Assembly: GCF_943373825.1 (NCBI RefSeq)
Contig: NZ_CALSBP010000002.1
Span: forward strand, 1,787,501-1,851,500
DNA length: 64,000 nt
Direction: 5' to 3'
From: Aquimarina spinulae
GTDB taxonomy: Bacteria; Bacteroidota; Bacteroidia; Flavobacteriales; Flavobacteriaceae
Below the pieces are notes generated by a model that made no database searches, was not told the DNA's origin, and saw nothing but the letters and a program-made list of their open reading frames with translations. Below, piece by piece: positions 9,597-19,112 of the stretch; the first letter of the stretch is position 1; each line of letters opens with the position of its first letter. A program made the translations under genes and the position numbers.

Positions 9597-10970
9597 TTAG
9601 TTTTGATTTTGAGTATTAGCTTCTCCAGTCGATTCAGTACCCATGTAGTCCTGAACTGTTCTAAATCCGATAAAACTCCTCGCAGAATCTGCGTATTCGT
9701 AATCTCTGGTACTTACCTGTAGGAAGTAAGCAACATCTTTCCAGGATCCTCCACGTACAACTTTACGTTTGTTTTCATCATCATTGACATTTGGGTTCAT
9801 TGATGACACATACTCGTAAGCTGCGGGATCATAAGACGACTGTACCCACTCAGAAACATTACCGGCCATGTTATATAGGTTATAATCATTAGGGTCGAAT
9901 GTTTTGGCTTCTACAGTATATAAAAAGTTATCTGCTGCGTAGTTTCCTCTAAGAGGCTTAAAGTTTGCTAAGAAGCAACCTCTATCATTTAACGCATATG
10001 GGCCTCCCCATGGATACGTAGCTGACTCGAGGCCTCCTCTAGCGGCATACTCCCATTCTGCCTCTGTAGGCAGTCTGAAGTAATTCACAAATTCTTTACC
10101 TTTTTTCTTTTGGTAGGTATTTTTCTCGATAGTTCTCCAACGACAGAAGGCTCTAGCTTGTTCCCAAGAAACACCTACTACCGGGTAGTCATCATATGCA
10201 CTATGCCAAAAATAGTCATTATGCATAGGCTCATTATATGAGTAGTTAAAATCCTTGATCCAAACTGTAGTGTCTGGATATACTTTTATAACTTCTTCTT
10301 TTACAAAATCTTTTCTTCCTCCTTTTCTAGCACGTGCAGCTGCCTGAATATCCATCCATGTAAATCTGAATTCAAATTTACTTACATCTAAAGTACGTCT
10401 ACCATTATAAGATTCTTCTAGAGGAATATACATAGTATCCATAACTTCGGCATAAAACTCATCGGGATAATCATTTATATCCCATTCGATATCTACATCC
10501 TTATTAAGTTTTCTACCTTCGTAGCCAGTTTCTCCTGTACCACTATAGTTATCGTACATATATTTTTCATAGACGGACATGTTTTCGGTATCAGCATCCA
10601 GGAATGCAAATTCTCCAATACCGTCATCACCTGGGGTCTTACCCAGCTCATCAGCCATTATTGCTAGCCTCATCCTAATAACAGAATCGCGAACCCAATT
10701 TACAAATTGTCTATACTCGCTATTAGTCACCTCAGTTTCATCCATGTAAAAAGAACGAACCGTAACCATTCTTGTAGGGGCATTTGCAAGTGCTGCTTTA
10801 TCATCATCCGACTTACCCATAATAAATGAACCTCCGGGGATGAGGGCCATACCATATGGTTTTTGCGGGTGCCATTTTTTCCCTTGTGCTCCTACCAGTT
10901 CTCCTCGGTTTCCACCACCACAACTGTAGAGCATTGCTAAAATAGCAAAGAGTGATACAAATTTCTTCAT
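9597..10970 (-). CDS. gldK: T9SS ring lipoprotein GldK
   Basis: 457 aa. The N-terminus is a lipoprotein signal (LFAILAMLYSCGGG, Cys 17). The rest is a formylglycine-generating-enzyme-like (FGE-sulfatase) fold with the typical RLPTEAEWEYAARGG and NVSEWVQ motifs and a C-terminal RVVRGGSWKD / RSFIGFR. In GldK the fold is structural: it forms the outer-membrane-associated ring with GldN. It is the first gene of the gldKLMN operon, with a probable promoter at 11009-11039. Confidence 0.96.
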   Translation of the reverse strand: MKKFVSLFAILAMLYSCGGGNRGELVGAQGKKWHPQKPYGMALIPGGSFIMGKSDDDKAALANAPTRMVTVRSFYMDETEVTNSEYRQFVNWVRDSVIRMRLAIMADELGKTPGDDGIGEFAFLDADTENMSVYEKYMYDNYSGTGETGYEGRKLNKDVDIEWDINDYPDEFYAEVMDTMYIPLEESYNGRRTLDVSKFEFRFTWMDIQAAARARKGGRKDFVKEEVIKVYPDTTVWIKDFNYSYNEPMHNDYFWHSAYDDYPVVGVSWEQARAFCRWRTIEKNTYQKKKGKEFVNYFRLPTEAEWEYAARGGLESATYPWGGPYALNDRGCFLANFKPLRGNYAADNFLYTVEAKTFDPNDYNLYNMAGNVSEWVQSSYDPAAYEYVSSMNPNVNDDENKRKVVRGGSWKDVAYFLQVSTRDYEYADSARSFIGFRTVQDYMGTESTGEANTQNQN

Positions 10971-11008
10971 AACGTGTTTTAGGTTAAGATCTTCTAGATT
11001 TAAGGACG

Positions 11009-11039
11009 TAAACCTATTTATTTATTTCCAGAAAAACAA
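11009..11039 (-). promoter_or_regulatory. probable promoter of gldKLMN
   Basis: On the minus strand a TTG (11037-11039), a 20-base spacer and TAGGTTTA (11009-11016, 7 of 8 to TAnnTTTG) lie about 40 bases upstream of the gldK ATG. Read-through from topA and the arginase-like gene is also possible. Confidence 0.4.
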
Positions 11040-11080
11040 TTTTTTTCTAAAAAAAACCTTAAATCGACCTAATAAAAATG

Positions 11081-12244
11081 TTAAACTTCGTTTTTTTGTT
11101 TTGCCTTATACCATCTTTCAGGTATTTCTTGATTACAAGCACGCTCATAATCGTTGTATGTGCAAGGTAATAACGTATGTCTTTTCAATTTATTATTACC
11201 AGATGAAATAAATGGTATTTCTATCCACCATCTTCCGGTCATAATACTTTTATAAAAAGACAAAATTTCGTCTTCTATCGGCACATTATAATGCAGTGTA
11301 CTTTTTAAATTTTTAATATCAATTTCGTTAGATCTGTAATTGATTCCTTCTACAAAATACCATATCATCTGAGCAATCAATAAGGAAGCCGTTTCTTCGT
11401 TTTTAAAGTTTTTAAATTCATAAATTCCAAAACTTTTAACCTTATCACTTATTCCTGCATATCTCGAAATCGCACAAATTTCGCGACCATCAAAACCATT
11501 AGGAGAAGCAGCATACCCACTTAAGCTTGTAGAATTAATAACTCCTAAATCTATAGAAACAATATCGGCATCTCGCATAATTGGCTCTACAACAGTTACA
11601 TCTGAAATAACCTCTCCCAAACGATACGCATCAAAATATAATTTTTCTATCAGATCAATTTCTTCTTGAGTATTAAAATACGTTTGATACCCTATATTAC
11701 TATAGTTAAACAAGTTATACGGTTGTTCTACAATAATTTTGCCTACAAATGAAGTATTCGTAATCGGCTTAGAAGAATTTCCTAAGTCAAATTTACTATC
11801 TACGTTAACCAAATTCACCATTCGCTCTAAAATATCGAATGATCTATATTGCGCATAGACTAAATCTTGACTCCCCCCTATAATGATAGGGATAATATTT
11901 TTTACCAATAATGCAGACAATACTTCCTGCACCAAATAGTAAGTATCGCTAACTTCATTACCTGGAGTGATATCTCCCAGATCCACCATATTAGTACTCC
12001 AGTTACCGGGATAAAGCTCGTATAACGATTTACGAATAGTATCAAAATTTAAGTTTTCACCCAAAAAATTAATATCATTCCTATTCTCACGAATACCGAG
12101 AATAGCAACATCTATTTTTTCCAGATCAGGTACTCCGCTAGCTGTTGTATGAATTTTAATTTGATTTCCTAATGCATGTTCAGAAAGTAAATTAGTATGA
12201 GCAGTAACTAAATCACTAACTGGTATAAGAAATTCGAAAGACAT
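11081..12244 (-). CDS. arginase/formimidoylglutamase-fold protein with altered metal site
   Basis: 387 aa. The fold is recognisable from IIPIIIGGSQDLVYAQYRSF (residues 118-137), NVDSKFDLG (147-155) and IVSIDLGVINST (228-239). These correspond to the GGxH, DAHxD and SxDxDxxDP manganese motifs of ureohydrolases. The metal-binding His of the first is Gln here, the DAHxD motif reads VDSKFD, and the third motif reads SIDLGVI. The two-manganese site therefore looks lost and arginase-type hydrolysis is unlikely. Relatives in this topA-gldK position are usually labelled formimidoylglutamase or arginase. The role is unknown. It starts 8 bases after topA ends, so it is probably co-transcribed with topA. 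Confidence 0.8.
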   Translation of the reverse strand: MSFEFLIPVSDLVTAHTNLLSEHALGNQIKIHTTASGVPDLEKIDVAILGIRENRNDINFLGENLNFDTIRKSLYELYPGNWSTNMVDLGDITPGNEVSDTYYLVQEVLSALLVKNIIPIIIGGSQDLVYAQYRSFDILERMVNLVNVDSKFDLGNSSKPITNTSFVGKIIVEQPYNLFNYSNIGYQTYFNTQEEIDLIEKLYFDAYRLGEVISDVTVVEPIMRDADIVSIDLGVINSTSLSGYAASPNGFDGREICAISRYAGISDKVKSFGIYEFKNFKNEETASLLIAQMIWYFVEGINYRSNEIDIKNLKSTLHYNVPIEDEILSFYKSIMTGRWWIEIPFISSGNNKLKRHTLLPCTYNDYERACNQEIPERWYKAKQKNEV

Positions 12245-12252
12245 ATATTGGT

Positions 12253-14754
12253 TTATTTCTTTTTAGTGGTCTTTTTTGTAGTTTTCTTTTTTGCTGCAGT
12301 CTTTTTCTTGGGAGCATTTTTCTCTATGAGATCTTTTACTTTATCCAACGTTAATTTTGAAGCATCAACGGTCTTGGGCAGTTCAATTTTAACTTTACCT
12401 TTTATGATATTACTACGACCCCATCTGGCTTTTTCAACTCGAATCCCTTCTTCTTCCCAATTATGAATAACCTTATCAATTTCTTTTTGCTTCTTCTCTT
12501 CTATAAGTGACACGATATCATCATCAGATAGATTATCAAAGTCATACTTCTTATTTACATTAATAAACATTCCGTTCCACTTAATAAAGGGGCCAAATCG
12601 ACCTTTTCCTTTTTGAACAGGAAGGTTTTCATATACATATATAGGAGCATCAGCTTTTTCTTTAGCATCGATTAATTCGATAGCCCTATCCAAAGAAGTG
12701 CTTAACGGATCTTCTCCTTTTTCTAAGGAAACAAATTTTTCACCAAAACGCACATAGGGTCCAAAACGACCATTATTAACTACAATAGTTTCTCCTTTAT
12801 ACACACCAAGTTCTTTTGGCAGCTGAAACAAATCCATTGCTTCTTCATAGGTAATACCACTTAATGTTTGTCCAGGAGGTAAACTAGCAAATTTTGGTTT
12901 GTCTTCATCATCGGCAGTACCTATCTGAACCATTGGTCCAAATTTACCTAATCGCACACTTACCACCTTACCTGTAGCCGGATCTTCTCCCAAAATACGC
13001 TCTCCCACTTCTCGCTCTGCATTCTGCGATACATCCTCTACTCTTGGATGAAACTCTTGATAAAATTCTTTCATCACATGAGTCCAATCTTCCTGACCTT
13101 CTGCTATTTCATCAAAATCCTGCTCTACTTTTGCAGTAAAATTATAATCAAGAATTGAAGCAAAATGATTTACCAAAAAATCATTTACAACCATCCCTAC
13201 ATCGGTTGGGATTAATTTCCCTTTATCGCTACCTACTTTCTCAGATAGTTTTTTCTCGTTCACAGCATCTCCCGAGAGAATCATTTGAATATAATTACGA
13301 ACCTCTCCTTCTTTAGCTCCTTTTTCTACGTAGTTTCTATTCTGAATTGTAGAAATCGTAGGAGCATATGTTGATGGTCTTCCTATTCCCAGTTCTTCTA
13401 ATTTTTTAACCAACGAAGCTTCTGTATATCGCCCTGGTGCTCTTGTAAATCTTTCTGTTGCAGAAATATAATTATTAAACAAGCTTTCTTGCACTTTCAT
13501 TGCAGGAAGGATTCCTTCTTGTTCTTCATCCTCATCATCATTTCCTTCTAAGTATACTTTCAAAAAGCCTTCGAACTTTATCACTTCGCCATTGGCAGCA
13601 AATTGTTCTTTATGTGTATTAGCATCAATCTTTACATTAGTTCTTTCTAATCTGGCATCACTCATTTGCGAAGCAATAGCTCGTTTCCAAATCAATTCGT
13701 ACAAACGTTGTTGATCATAATCAACATTTACACTATGTCTTGAAAAATCTGTAGGGCGTATTGCTTCGTGAGCTTCTTGTGCTCCTTTAGATTTCCCTTT
13801 ATATTGTCTTGGATTGCTATACTCACTACCATAAGCCGAATCAATTTCTGCCTTTGCACCATTTTGAGCTTCTGTAGATAGATTAACACTATCTGTTCTC
13901 ATATAAGTAATCAAACCTGCTTCATACAATCGTTGCGCCATCGTCATTGTTTTACTCACAGAGAAGTACAATTTTCTTGAAGCTTCTTGCTGTAATGTTG
14001 ATGTTGTAAATGGCGGAGCTGGTGATTTTTTTGCAGGTTTTGTAGAAAGATCTGCTACCTTAAACGATGCTCCTAGGTTTTTCTTTAAAAATGCTTCTGC
14101 TTCTTCTTTGGTTTTAAAATTTTTAGGAAGCTTAGCTTTAAAAGATTTACCGGCCTGATTAGAAAACTCTGCATCAATTCTATATGAAGCTTCAGGTTTA
14201 AAACCCAAAATATCACGCTCTCGTTCTACTATCAATCGTACTGAAACAGATTGCACTCTTCCTGCAGATAACCCTCCTTTTACCTTTCTCCATAACACAG
14301 GAGACAGTTCATACCCAACCAAACGATCCAAAACACGTCTGGCCTGTTGCGCATTTACAAGGTTGTAATCTATAGAGCGAGGATTCTCTATTGCTTTAAG
14401 AATAGCATTTTTAGTAATCTCATGAAAAACAATACGACGTGTTCTATCTTTATCTAATTTAAGAGTTTCTGCAAGATGCCATGCAATAGCCTCTCCTTCT
14501 CGATCCTCATCACTTGCCAGCCATACCATATCAGCATTCTTAGAAAGATCTTTTAGCTTTTTCACAACATCTTTCTTATCCTTGGAAATAATGTATTTGG
14601 GCTTAAAATCCCCTTCGACATCAACCCCTAATTCTTTGGAAGGTAAATCTGCAATATGTCCAAAACTGGATGCAACTGTATATTCTTTTCCAAGAAACTT
14701 TTCTATCGTTTTGGCCTTAGCAGGCGACTCCACAATCACTAAATTCTTAGCCAT
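12253..14754 (-). CDS. topA: DNA topoisomerase I (type IA)
   Basis: 833 aa. An N-terminal Toprim domain (LVIVESPAKAKTIEKFLG; SDEDREGEAIAWHL at about 81-94) is followed by the catalytic core with active-site Tyr 284 in LITYMRTDSVNLS. The C-terminal region carries repeated topoisomerase C-terminal segments (RFGPYVRFGEKF, RFGPFIKWNGMF) rather than Cys4 zinc fingers. It ends in a Lys-rich tail made largely of KKKTAAKK-type repeats, which is common in this phylum and is likely to bind DNA. It relaxes negative supercoils. A promoter lies at 14775-14802. Confidence 0.97.
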   Translation of the reverse strand: MAKNLVIVESPAKAKTIEKFLGKEYTVASSFGHIADLPSKELGVDVEGDFKPKYIISKDKKDVVKKLKDLSKNADMVWLASDEDREGEAIAWHLAETLKLDKDRTRRIVFHEITKNAILKAIENPRSIDYNLVNAQQARRVLDRLVGYELSPVLWRKVKGGLSAGRVQSVSVRLIVERERDILGFKPEASYRIDAEFSNQAGKSFKAKLPKNFKTKEEAEAFLKKNLGASFKVADLSTKPAKKSPAPPFTTSTLQQEASRKLYFSVSKTMTMAQRLYEAGLITYMRTDSVNLSTEAQNGAKAEIDSAYGSEYSNPRQYKGKSKGAQEAHEAIRPTDFSRHSVNVDYDQQRLYELIWKRAIASQMSDARLERTNVKIDANTHKEQFAANGEVIKFEGFLKVYLEGNDDEDEEQEGILPAMKVQESLFNNYISATERFTRAPGRYTEASLVKKLEELGIGRPSTYAPTISTIQNRNYVEKGAKEGEVRNYIQMILSGDAVNEKKLSEKVGSDKGKLIPTDVGMVVNDFLVNHFASILDYNFTAKVEQDFDEIAEGQEDWTHVMKEFYQEFHPRVEDVSQNAEREVGERILGEDPATGKVVSVRLGKFGPMVQIGTADDEDKPKFASLPPGQTLSGITYEEAMDLFQLPKELGVYKGETIVVNNGRFGPYVRFGEKFVSLEKGEDPLSTSLDRAIELIDAKEKADAPIYVYENLPVQKGKGRFGPFIKWNGMFINVNKKYDFDNLSDDDIVSLIEEKKQKEIDKVIHNWEEEGIRVEKARWGRSNIIKGKVKIELPKTVDASKLTLDKVKDLIEKNAPKKKTAAKKKTTKKTTKKK

Positions 14755-14774
14755 AGTCCTTTAATTTCTGACGA

Positions 14775-14802
14775 CAAAAGTATATCAATTTTTTGATATC
14801 AA
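14775..14802 (-). promoter_or_regulatory. probable promoter of topA
   Basis: On the minus strand, TTG (14800-14802), a 17-base spacer and TACTTTTG (14775-14782, full match to TAnnTTTG) lie 20 bases before the topA ATG. Confidence 0.5.
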
Positions 14803-14832
14803 GATTCTTTATCAAAAAAATTAGTTCAAAAA

Positions 14833-14854
14833 AAACCTGCTGATCAGCAGGTTT
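14833..14854 (-). terminator. terminator of the 262-aa membrane protein gene
   Basis: A perfect 22-bp palindrome (arm AAACCTGCTGA) is followed on the minus strand by a run of eight T (complement of 14828-14835). It lies 8 bases after the stop of the gene at 14863 and just upstream of the topA promoter. Confidence 0.85.
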
Positions 14855-14862
14855 CTTATTTT

Positions 14863-15651
14863 TTATTTTACAAATAATGTTTCTTTGTTTTCAAATTCGT
14901 CATCTTCAAAACCCAATGCATCCTTATATATAAAATAGATTGGCAGATAAACAAAAGAGGCTGTAAAAAACACCCCCACAAAACATAATATCATTCCTAC
15001 TAATTGAGATAAAATAGATGCCACTAGTATTAAGCCAAAACAAACTCCCCAAATTTTATTACCTAATTTAAAGCTAGCTTTTATAAGATCTGAAGCACTA
15101 TACTCTGGATTAAAAGCAAATATAACACCTAATAGCTGCAGCGGAACCATTACATAAAGAAGCGGAAGGTAACATAACAGTGCAGCTAAAATTGCTATCC
15201 CAAATATTGCTATTGCCAGCGTAAACACTTTTCCTAAATATTTCCCTTTAAGAAACATAAAATACGAAGATGTCTCTGGCAAACCTAAATCTACCTGTTT
15301 ACAAACTCTATAAAAATGTGCGGTAATCCCAAATTGAAGTGCAGATGCAATCATACTCACTATCAAAACCAGTATAATAAATAAAAACATTAGACCTACC
15401 GATAATTCTTCACTAGGGTGCCCATAGTCACCATAACTTTCATAACTATTTTCGAATCCTGATATGCCCGCAAGAGCAATAATAGGAATATACATCACAA
15501 AAAATAAAGGAAGCATAACCAACATCGAAATAAGCAAGTGTACAAAGCCCTGAAGCCATACTTTTTTAAAAAGTTCAATACTTTTATTAAAAATATCACC
15601 AAAATCAATAGCCTTACTATTTTCTATTTTTTCAAAGAGTGTATTTGTCAT
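14863..15651 (-). CDS. uncharacterised polytopic membrane protein
   Basis: 262 aa. After a short soluble N-terminus (MTNTLFEKIENSKAIDFGDIF) there are about six hydrophobic helices, including FVHLLISMLVMLPLFFVMYI, LFIILVLIVSMIASALQFG and CFGLILVASILSQLVGMIL. The arrangement is that of flavobacterial membrane proteins sometimes mislabelled as a carotene monooxygenase. No catalytic motif is visible. It is transcribed alone, divergent from miaB, and has its own strong terminator. Confidence 0.75.
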   Translation of the reverse strand: MTNTLFEKIENSKAIDFGDIFNKSIELFKKVWLQGFVHLLISMLVMLPLFFVMYIPIIALAGISGFENSYESYGDYGHPSEELSVGLMFLFIILVLIVSMIASALQFGITAHFYRVCKQVDLGLPETSSYFMFLKGKYLGKVFTLAIAIFGIAILAALLCYLPLLYVMVPLQLLGVIFAFNPEYSASDLIKASFKLGNKIWGVCFGLILVASILSQLVGMILCFVGVFFTASFVYLPIYFIYKDALGFEDDEFENKETLFVK

Positions 15652-15716
15652 TACATCTACATTTATGGGTTGAAAGTTATCAAATATAGATTTTTTAGAA
15701 AATAAATCCCTGCCAC

Positions 15717-15748
15717 TTTGTCATAAATCGTATTAAAAAGTATCTTTG
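15717..15748 (+). promoter_or_regulatory. promoter of the miaB operon
   Basis: TTTG (15717-15720), a 20-base spacer and TATCTTTG (15741-15748) match the Bacteroidota consensus exactly. The miaB ATG is 36 bases downstream. Confidence 0.65.
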
Positions 15749-15784
15749 CACACTATTTGACCCCAATCGGTAAGGAATTATTTT

Positions 15785-17230
15785 ATGGAGAAGATTATTG
15801 ACGAAAGTATACAGGGACAGTCACTTGCTCTTGATCAGAACAAAGAAAATAAACGTAAGCTTTTTATAGAAAGTTACGGTTGCCAGATGAATTTTAGTGA
15901 TAGTGAAATTGTTGCTTCCATTCTGGCCAAAGAAGGTTTTAACACCACACAACATCTTGAAGATGCTGATTTGGTATTGGTAAACACTTGTTCTATTAGA
16001 GAAAAAGCCGAACAAACAGTTAGAAAAAGACTAGAAAAGTATAATGCAGTAAAAAGAATCAATCCAGGAATGAAAGTTGGAGTTCTGGGGTGTATGGCAG
16101 AACGCCTAAAAAGTAAATTCCTTGAAGAAGAAAAAATAGTTGATCTTGTTGTTGGGCCAGATGCATATAAAGACCTCCCCAACCTGATCGAAGAAGTAGA
16201 TGCAGGACGTAATGCGGTTAATGTTGTCCTTTCTAAAGAAGAAACTTATGGTGATATTGCACCTGTTCGTTTACAAAGCAATGGCGTCTCTGCTTTTGTA
16301 TCTATTACTCGTGGTTGTGATAACATGTGTACGTTTTGTGTAGTGCCATTTACCAGAGGTAGAGAACGCAGTCGCGACCCCCAAAGCATCTCAAAAGAAA
16401 TCGATGACCTGGTAGCTCAAAATTTTAAGGAAATCACTCTACTAGGACAAAATGTAGATAGTTATTTATGGTATGGTGGTGGCCTGAAAAAAGATTTTGA
16501 AAAAGCTAGTGATTTTCAAAAAGCTACAGCAGTAGATTTTGCCAAACTGCTGGATATGACAGCCCAGAGACATCCAAAATTACGCATTCGTTTTTCTACA
16601 TCTAATCCTCAGGATATGACATTAGATGTGATAGAAATTATGGCAAAACATAAAAATATCTGTAAGCATATCCATCTCCCTATACAAAGTGGTAGTGATC
16701 GTATTCTTAAAGAAATGAATCGCTTACATACGCGACAAGAGTATATGGATTTGATTGATAATATTAAACAAATAATCCCGGATTGCTCAATTACTCAGGA
16801 TATGATTATTGGTTTTCCTACAGAAACAGAAGAAGATCATCAAGATACATTGTCTCTATTAGAATATGTAAAATATGAGCATGGATATATGTACGCTTAT
16901 TCTGAAAGACCAGGAACACTTGCCGAGCGTAAATTAGAAGATGATGTTCCCGAAGATGTAAAAAAGCGAAGACTCGCAGAAGTTATTGCTCTACAACGAA
17001 CGCACTGTGCCTATAGACATCAAAGTTATATCGGACAAACTTTTGAAGTATTAATTGAAAAAGAATCTAAAAAATCTGATCAGCATTGGAGCGGGAGAAC
17101 TACAAAAAATATTGTAGCTATATTCCCAAAAGGAGAATATCAAATAGGAGATTTTGTAATGGTTCGTATCGATGAGTGTACCAGTGCAACCTTACTTGGT
17201 GAAGCAATTGGATATTCTGACAATAATTAA
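15785..17230 (+). CDS. miaB: tRNA-2-methylthio-N6-dimethylallyladenosine synthase MiaB
   Basis: 481 aa. The order of domains is UPF0004 (ESYGCQMNFSDSEIV, with Cys for the auxiliary cluster; further Cys in LVNTCS and GVLGCMAER), radical SAM core with CxxxCxxC (ITRGCDNMCTFCVVPF) and C-terminal TRAM domain (SYIGQTFEVLIEKES onward). It adds a methylthio group to i6A37 in tRNAs that read UNN codons. It heads a plus-strand housekeeping run (sigma-54 activator, lptE, TPR, secG, groESL). Confidence 0.96.
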   Translation: MEKIIDESIQGQSLALDQNKENKRKLFIESYGCQMNFSDSEIVASILAKEGFNTTQHLEDADLVLVNTCSIREKAEQTVRKRLEKYNAVKRINPGMKVGVLGCMAERLKSKFLEEEKIVDLVVGPDAYKDLPNLIEEVDAGRNAVNVVLSKEETYGDIAPVRLQSNGVSAFVSITRGCDNMCTFCVVPFTRGRERSRDPQSISKEIDDLVAQNFKEITLLGQNVDSYLWYGGGLKKDFEKASDFQKATAVDFAKLLDMTAQRHPKLRIRFSTSNPQDMTLDVIEIMAKHKNICKHIHLPIQSGSDRILKEMNRLHTRQEYMDLIDNIKQIIPDCSITQDMIIGFPTETEEDHQDTLSLLEYVKYEHGYMYAYSERPGTLAERKLEDDVPEDVKKRRLAEVIALQRTHCAYRHQSYIGQTFEVLIEKESKKSDQHWSGRTTKNIVAIFPKGEYQIGDFVMVRIDECTSATLLGEAIGYSDNN

Positions 17231-17277
17231 TGATAACTTTATAGACACACATTTAAAACAAAAAACAAACTCCATAA

Positions 17278-18543
17278 ATGGAATCAATTCAAGCCATAAA
17301 ACAACGATTCGGAATCATAGGAAACGATCCTAAGTTAAACCGTGCTGTGGAAAAAGCGATCCAGGTAGCTCCTACCGATATTTCGGTTTTAGTAACCGGA
17401 GAAAGTGGTGTAGGTAAAGAAAGTATTCCTAAAATTATACACTCTCTGTCTCATCGTAAACACGGTAAGTACATTGCTGTAAACTGTGGAGCAATACCCG
17501 AAGGCACAATAGATAGTGAGCTTTTTGGTCACGAAAAAGGAGCCTTTACAGGAGCTACACAAACCCGAAATGGTTATTTTGAAGTAGCCGATGGCGGAAC
17601 GATATTCTTAGATGAAGTAGGAGAATTACCGCTTACTACACAAGTGCGTTTATTAAGAGTATTAGAGAATGGTGAATTTATTAAAGTAGGATCGTCAAAA
17701 GTTCAAAAAACAGATGTTCGTATTGTAGCAGCCACCAATGTTAATATGTTTGATGCAATTAAGAAAGGTAAATTCAGAGAAGATCTTTACTATCGCCTTA
17801 GTACAGTAGAAATCCTTTTACCTCCACTTAGAGATCGTAAAGAAGATATTCATTTACTATTCAGAAAATTCGCTTCCGACTTTGCTACCAAATATAAGAT
17901 GCCTACAATTCGGTTAAGTGAGGATGCGGTTATCTTACTAGAAAAATACCACTGGAGTGGTAATATCAGACAATTGCGCAACATTGCAGAGCAAATTTCA
18001 GTCCTTGAACAAAACAGAACGATAACAGGAGCTACCTTACATGGGTACCTACCTAATATCGGAAGTAATTTACCCGCAGTGATTTCTGCAGATAAAAAAG
18101 AAAGTGATTTCAGTAACGAAAGAGAAATATTATACAAAGTGCTTTTTGATATGAAAAGTGATCTTAATGATCTCAAAAAACTAACCATGGAGCTAATGCA
18201 AAGTGGTAATACACAACAAGTACAAAAAGATAATGAAAGGTTAATTCAAAAAATTTATCAGGAGAAGGAAAAAGAAACACATTTTGAAGAACCTCCGAGA
18301 CCAGCAACAACCTCTGAAGTGCTCGAAATACCGCCTCAAATTGCAATTCAGCGACAAGAAGATGATAAATACCATTTTGCTGAAGAAATTGAAGAAGAAG
18401 AAACATTATCATTGCATGATAAAGAACTGGAATTGATTAAAAAATCTCTAGAACGTCATAGAGGTAAACGTAAAGCAGCGGCAGAAGAATTAGGAATTAG
18501 TGAACGCACCTTATACAGAAAAATAAAACAATACGATTTATAA
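17278..18543 (+). CDS. sigma-54-dependent transcriptional activator without sensor domain
   Basis: 421 aa. The AAA+ domain starts almost at the N-terminus: Walker A GESGVGKE (41-48), the sigma-54 contact loop GAFTGA (88-93), Walker B GTIFLDEV (107-114) and an arginine-finger region. A variable acidic linker with coiled-coil character follows (about 280-380), then a C-terminal Fis-type HTH (KRKAAAEELGISERTLYRKIKQ). There is no receiver, PAS or GAF domain in front, so activity must be controlled through expression, the linker or a partner. It lies 47 bases after miaB and 5 bases before lptE and is probably in one operon with them. Its targets are unknown. Confidence 0.93.
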   Translation: MESIQAIKQRFGIIGNDPKLNRAVEKAIQVAPTDISVLVTGESGVGKESIPKIIHSLSHRKHGKYIAVNCGAIPEGTIDSELFGHEKGAFTGATQTRNGYFEVADGGTIFLDEVGELPLTTQVRLLRVLENGEFIKVGSSKVQKTDVRIVAATNVNMFDAIKKGKFREDLYYRLSTVEILLPPLRDRKEDIHLLFRKFASDFATKYKMPTIRLSEDAVILLEKYHWSGNIRQLRNIAEQISVLEQNRTITGATLHGYLPNIGSNLPAVISADKKESDFSNEREILYKVLFDMKSDLNDLKKLTMELMQSGNTQQVQKDNERLIQKIYQEKEKETHFEEPPRPATTSEVLEIPPQIAIQRQEDDKYHFAEEIEEEETLSLHDKELELIKKSLERHRGKRKAAAEELGISERTLYRKIKQYDL

Positions 18544-18548
18544 CATTG

Positions 18549-19055
18549 ATGAGAAAATTAAAATATATAGCAGCGACACTAATTGTAATAGTCTTGTTTC
18601 AAGGATGCGGAGCATACTCCTTTACCGGAACAAATATTTCTCCCGATACAAAAACATTTCAAGTTAATTTTTTCCAAAACCAATCCCCAAGAATTTTCCC
18701 TGGAGCCGATCAAACCTTTACGAATCAGCTACAAGATTTAATCCTTAATCAAACTAATCTTAGTTTATCTACTTCTGGAGGAGATATCATCTACGAAGGA
18801 GAAATCGTACAAGATTATGTTTCCCCAAATACAGCAACATCAAACATAACAGCTGCTCAAAACCGATTAACGATTGCCATAAACATGAGGTTTTATGACA
18901 CAAAAGACCCAACTCAAGATCTAGAACAACGTTTTTCTTTTTTCTTTGATTATCCCGCTTCTTCATCAGAAAACACGATAAGAGATCAGGCCTTGGATGT
19001 AATTTTTGAAAGAATCACGCAAGATATGTTTAATGCCACACTGGCCAGATGGTAA
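18549..19055 (+). CDS. lptE: LPS assembly lipoprotein LptE
   Basis: 168 aa from the ATG at 18549 (a TTG codon stands directly in front). The lipoprotein signal ends in VLFQGCGAYSF, so Cys 18 would be lipidated. The pattern that follows (FTGTNISPDTKTFQVNFFQN and TFTNQLQDLIL) is that of the LptE family in Bacteroidota. LptE plugs the LptD barrel in the outer membrane and helps deliver LPS to the surface. Another Lpt component, LptC, is encoded at 35118. Confidence 0.88.
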   Translation: MRKLKYIAATLIVIVLFQGCGAYSFTGTNISPDTKTFQVNFFQNQSPRIFPGADQTFTNQLQDLILNQTNLSLSTSGGDIIYEGEIVQDYVSPNTATSNITAAQNRLTIAINMRFYDTKDPTQDLEQRFSFFFDYPASSSENTIRDQALDVIFERITQDMFNATLARW

Positions 19056-19112
19056 AAACAATAGTAAACTCTATCAAAGAGTTGAATAATAAATATATAT
19101 AATTAGTACTAG

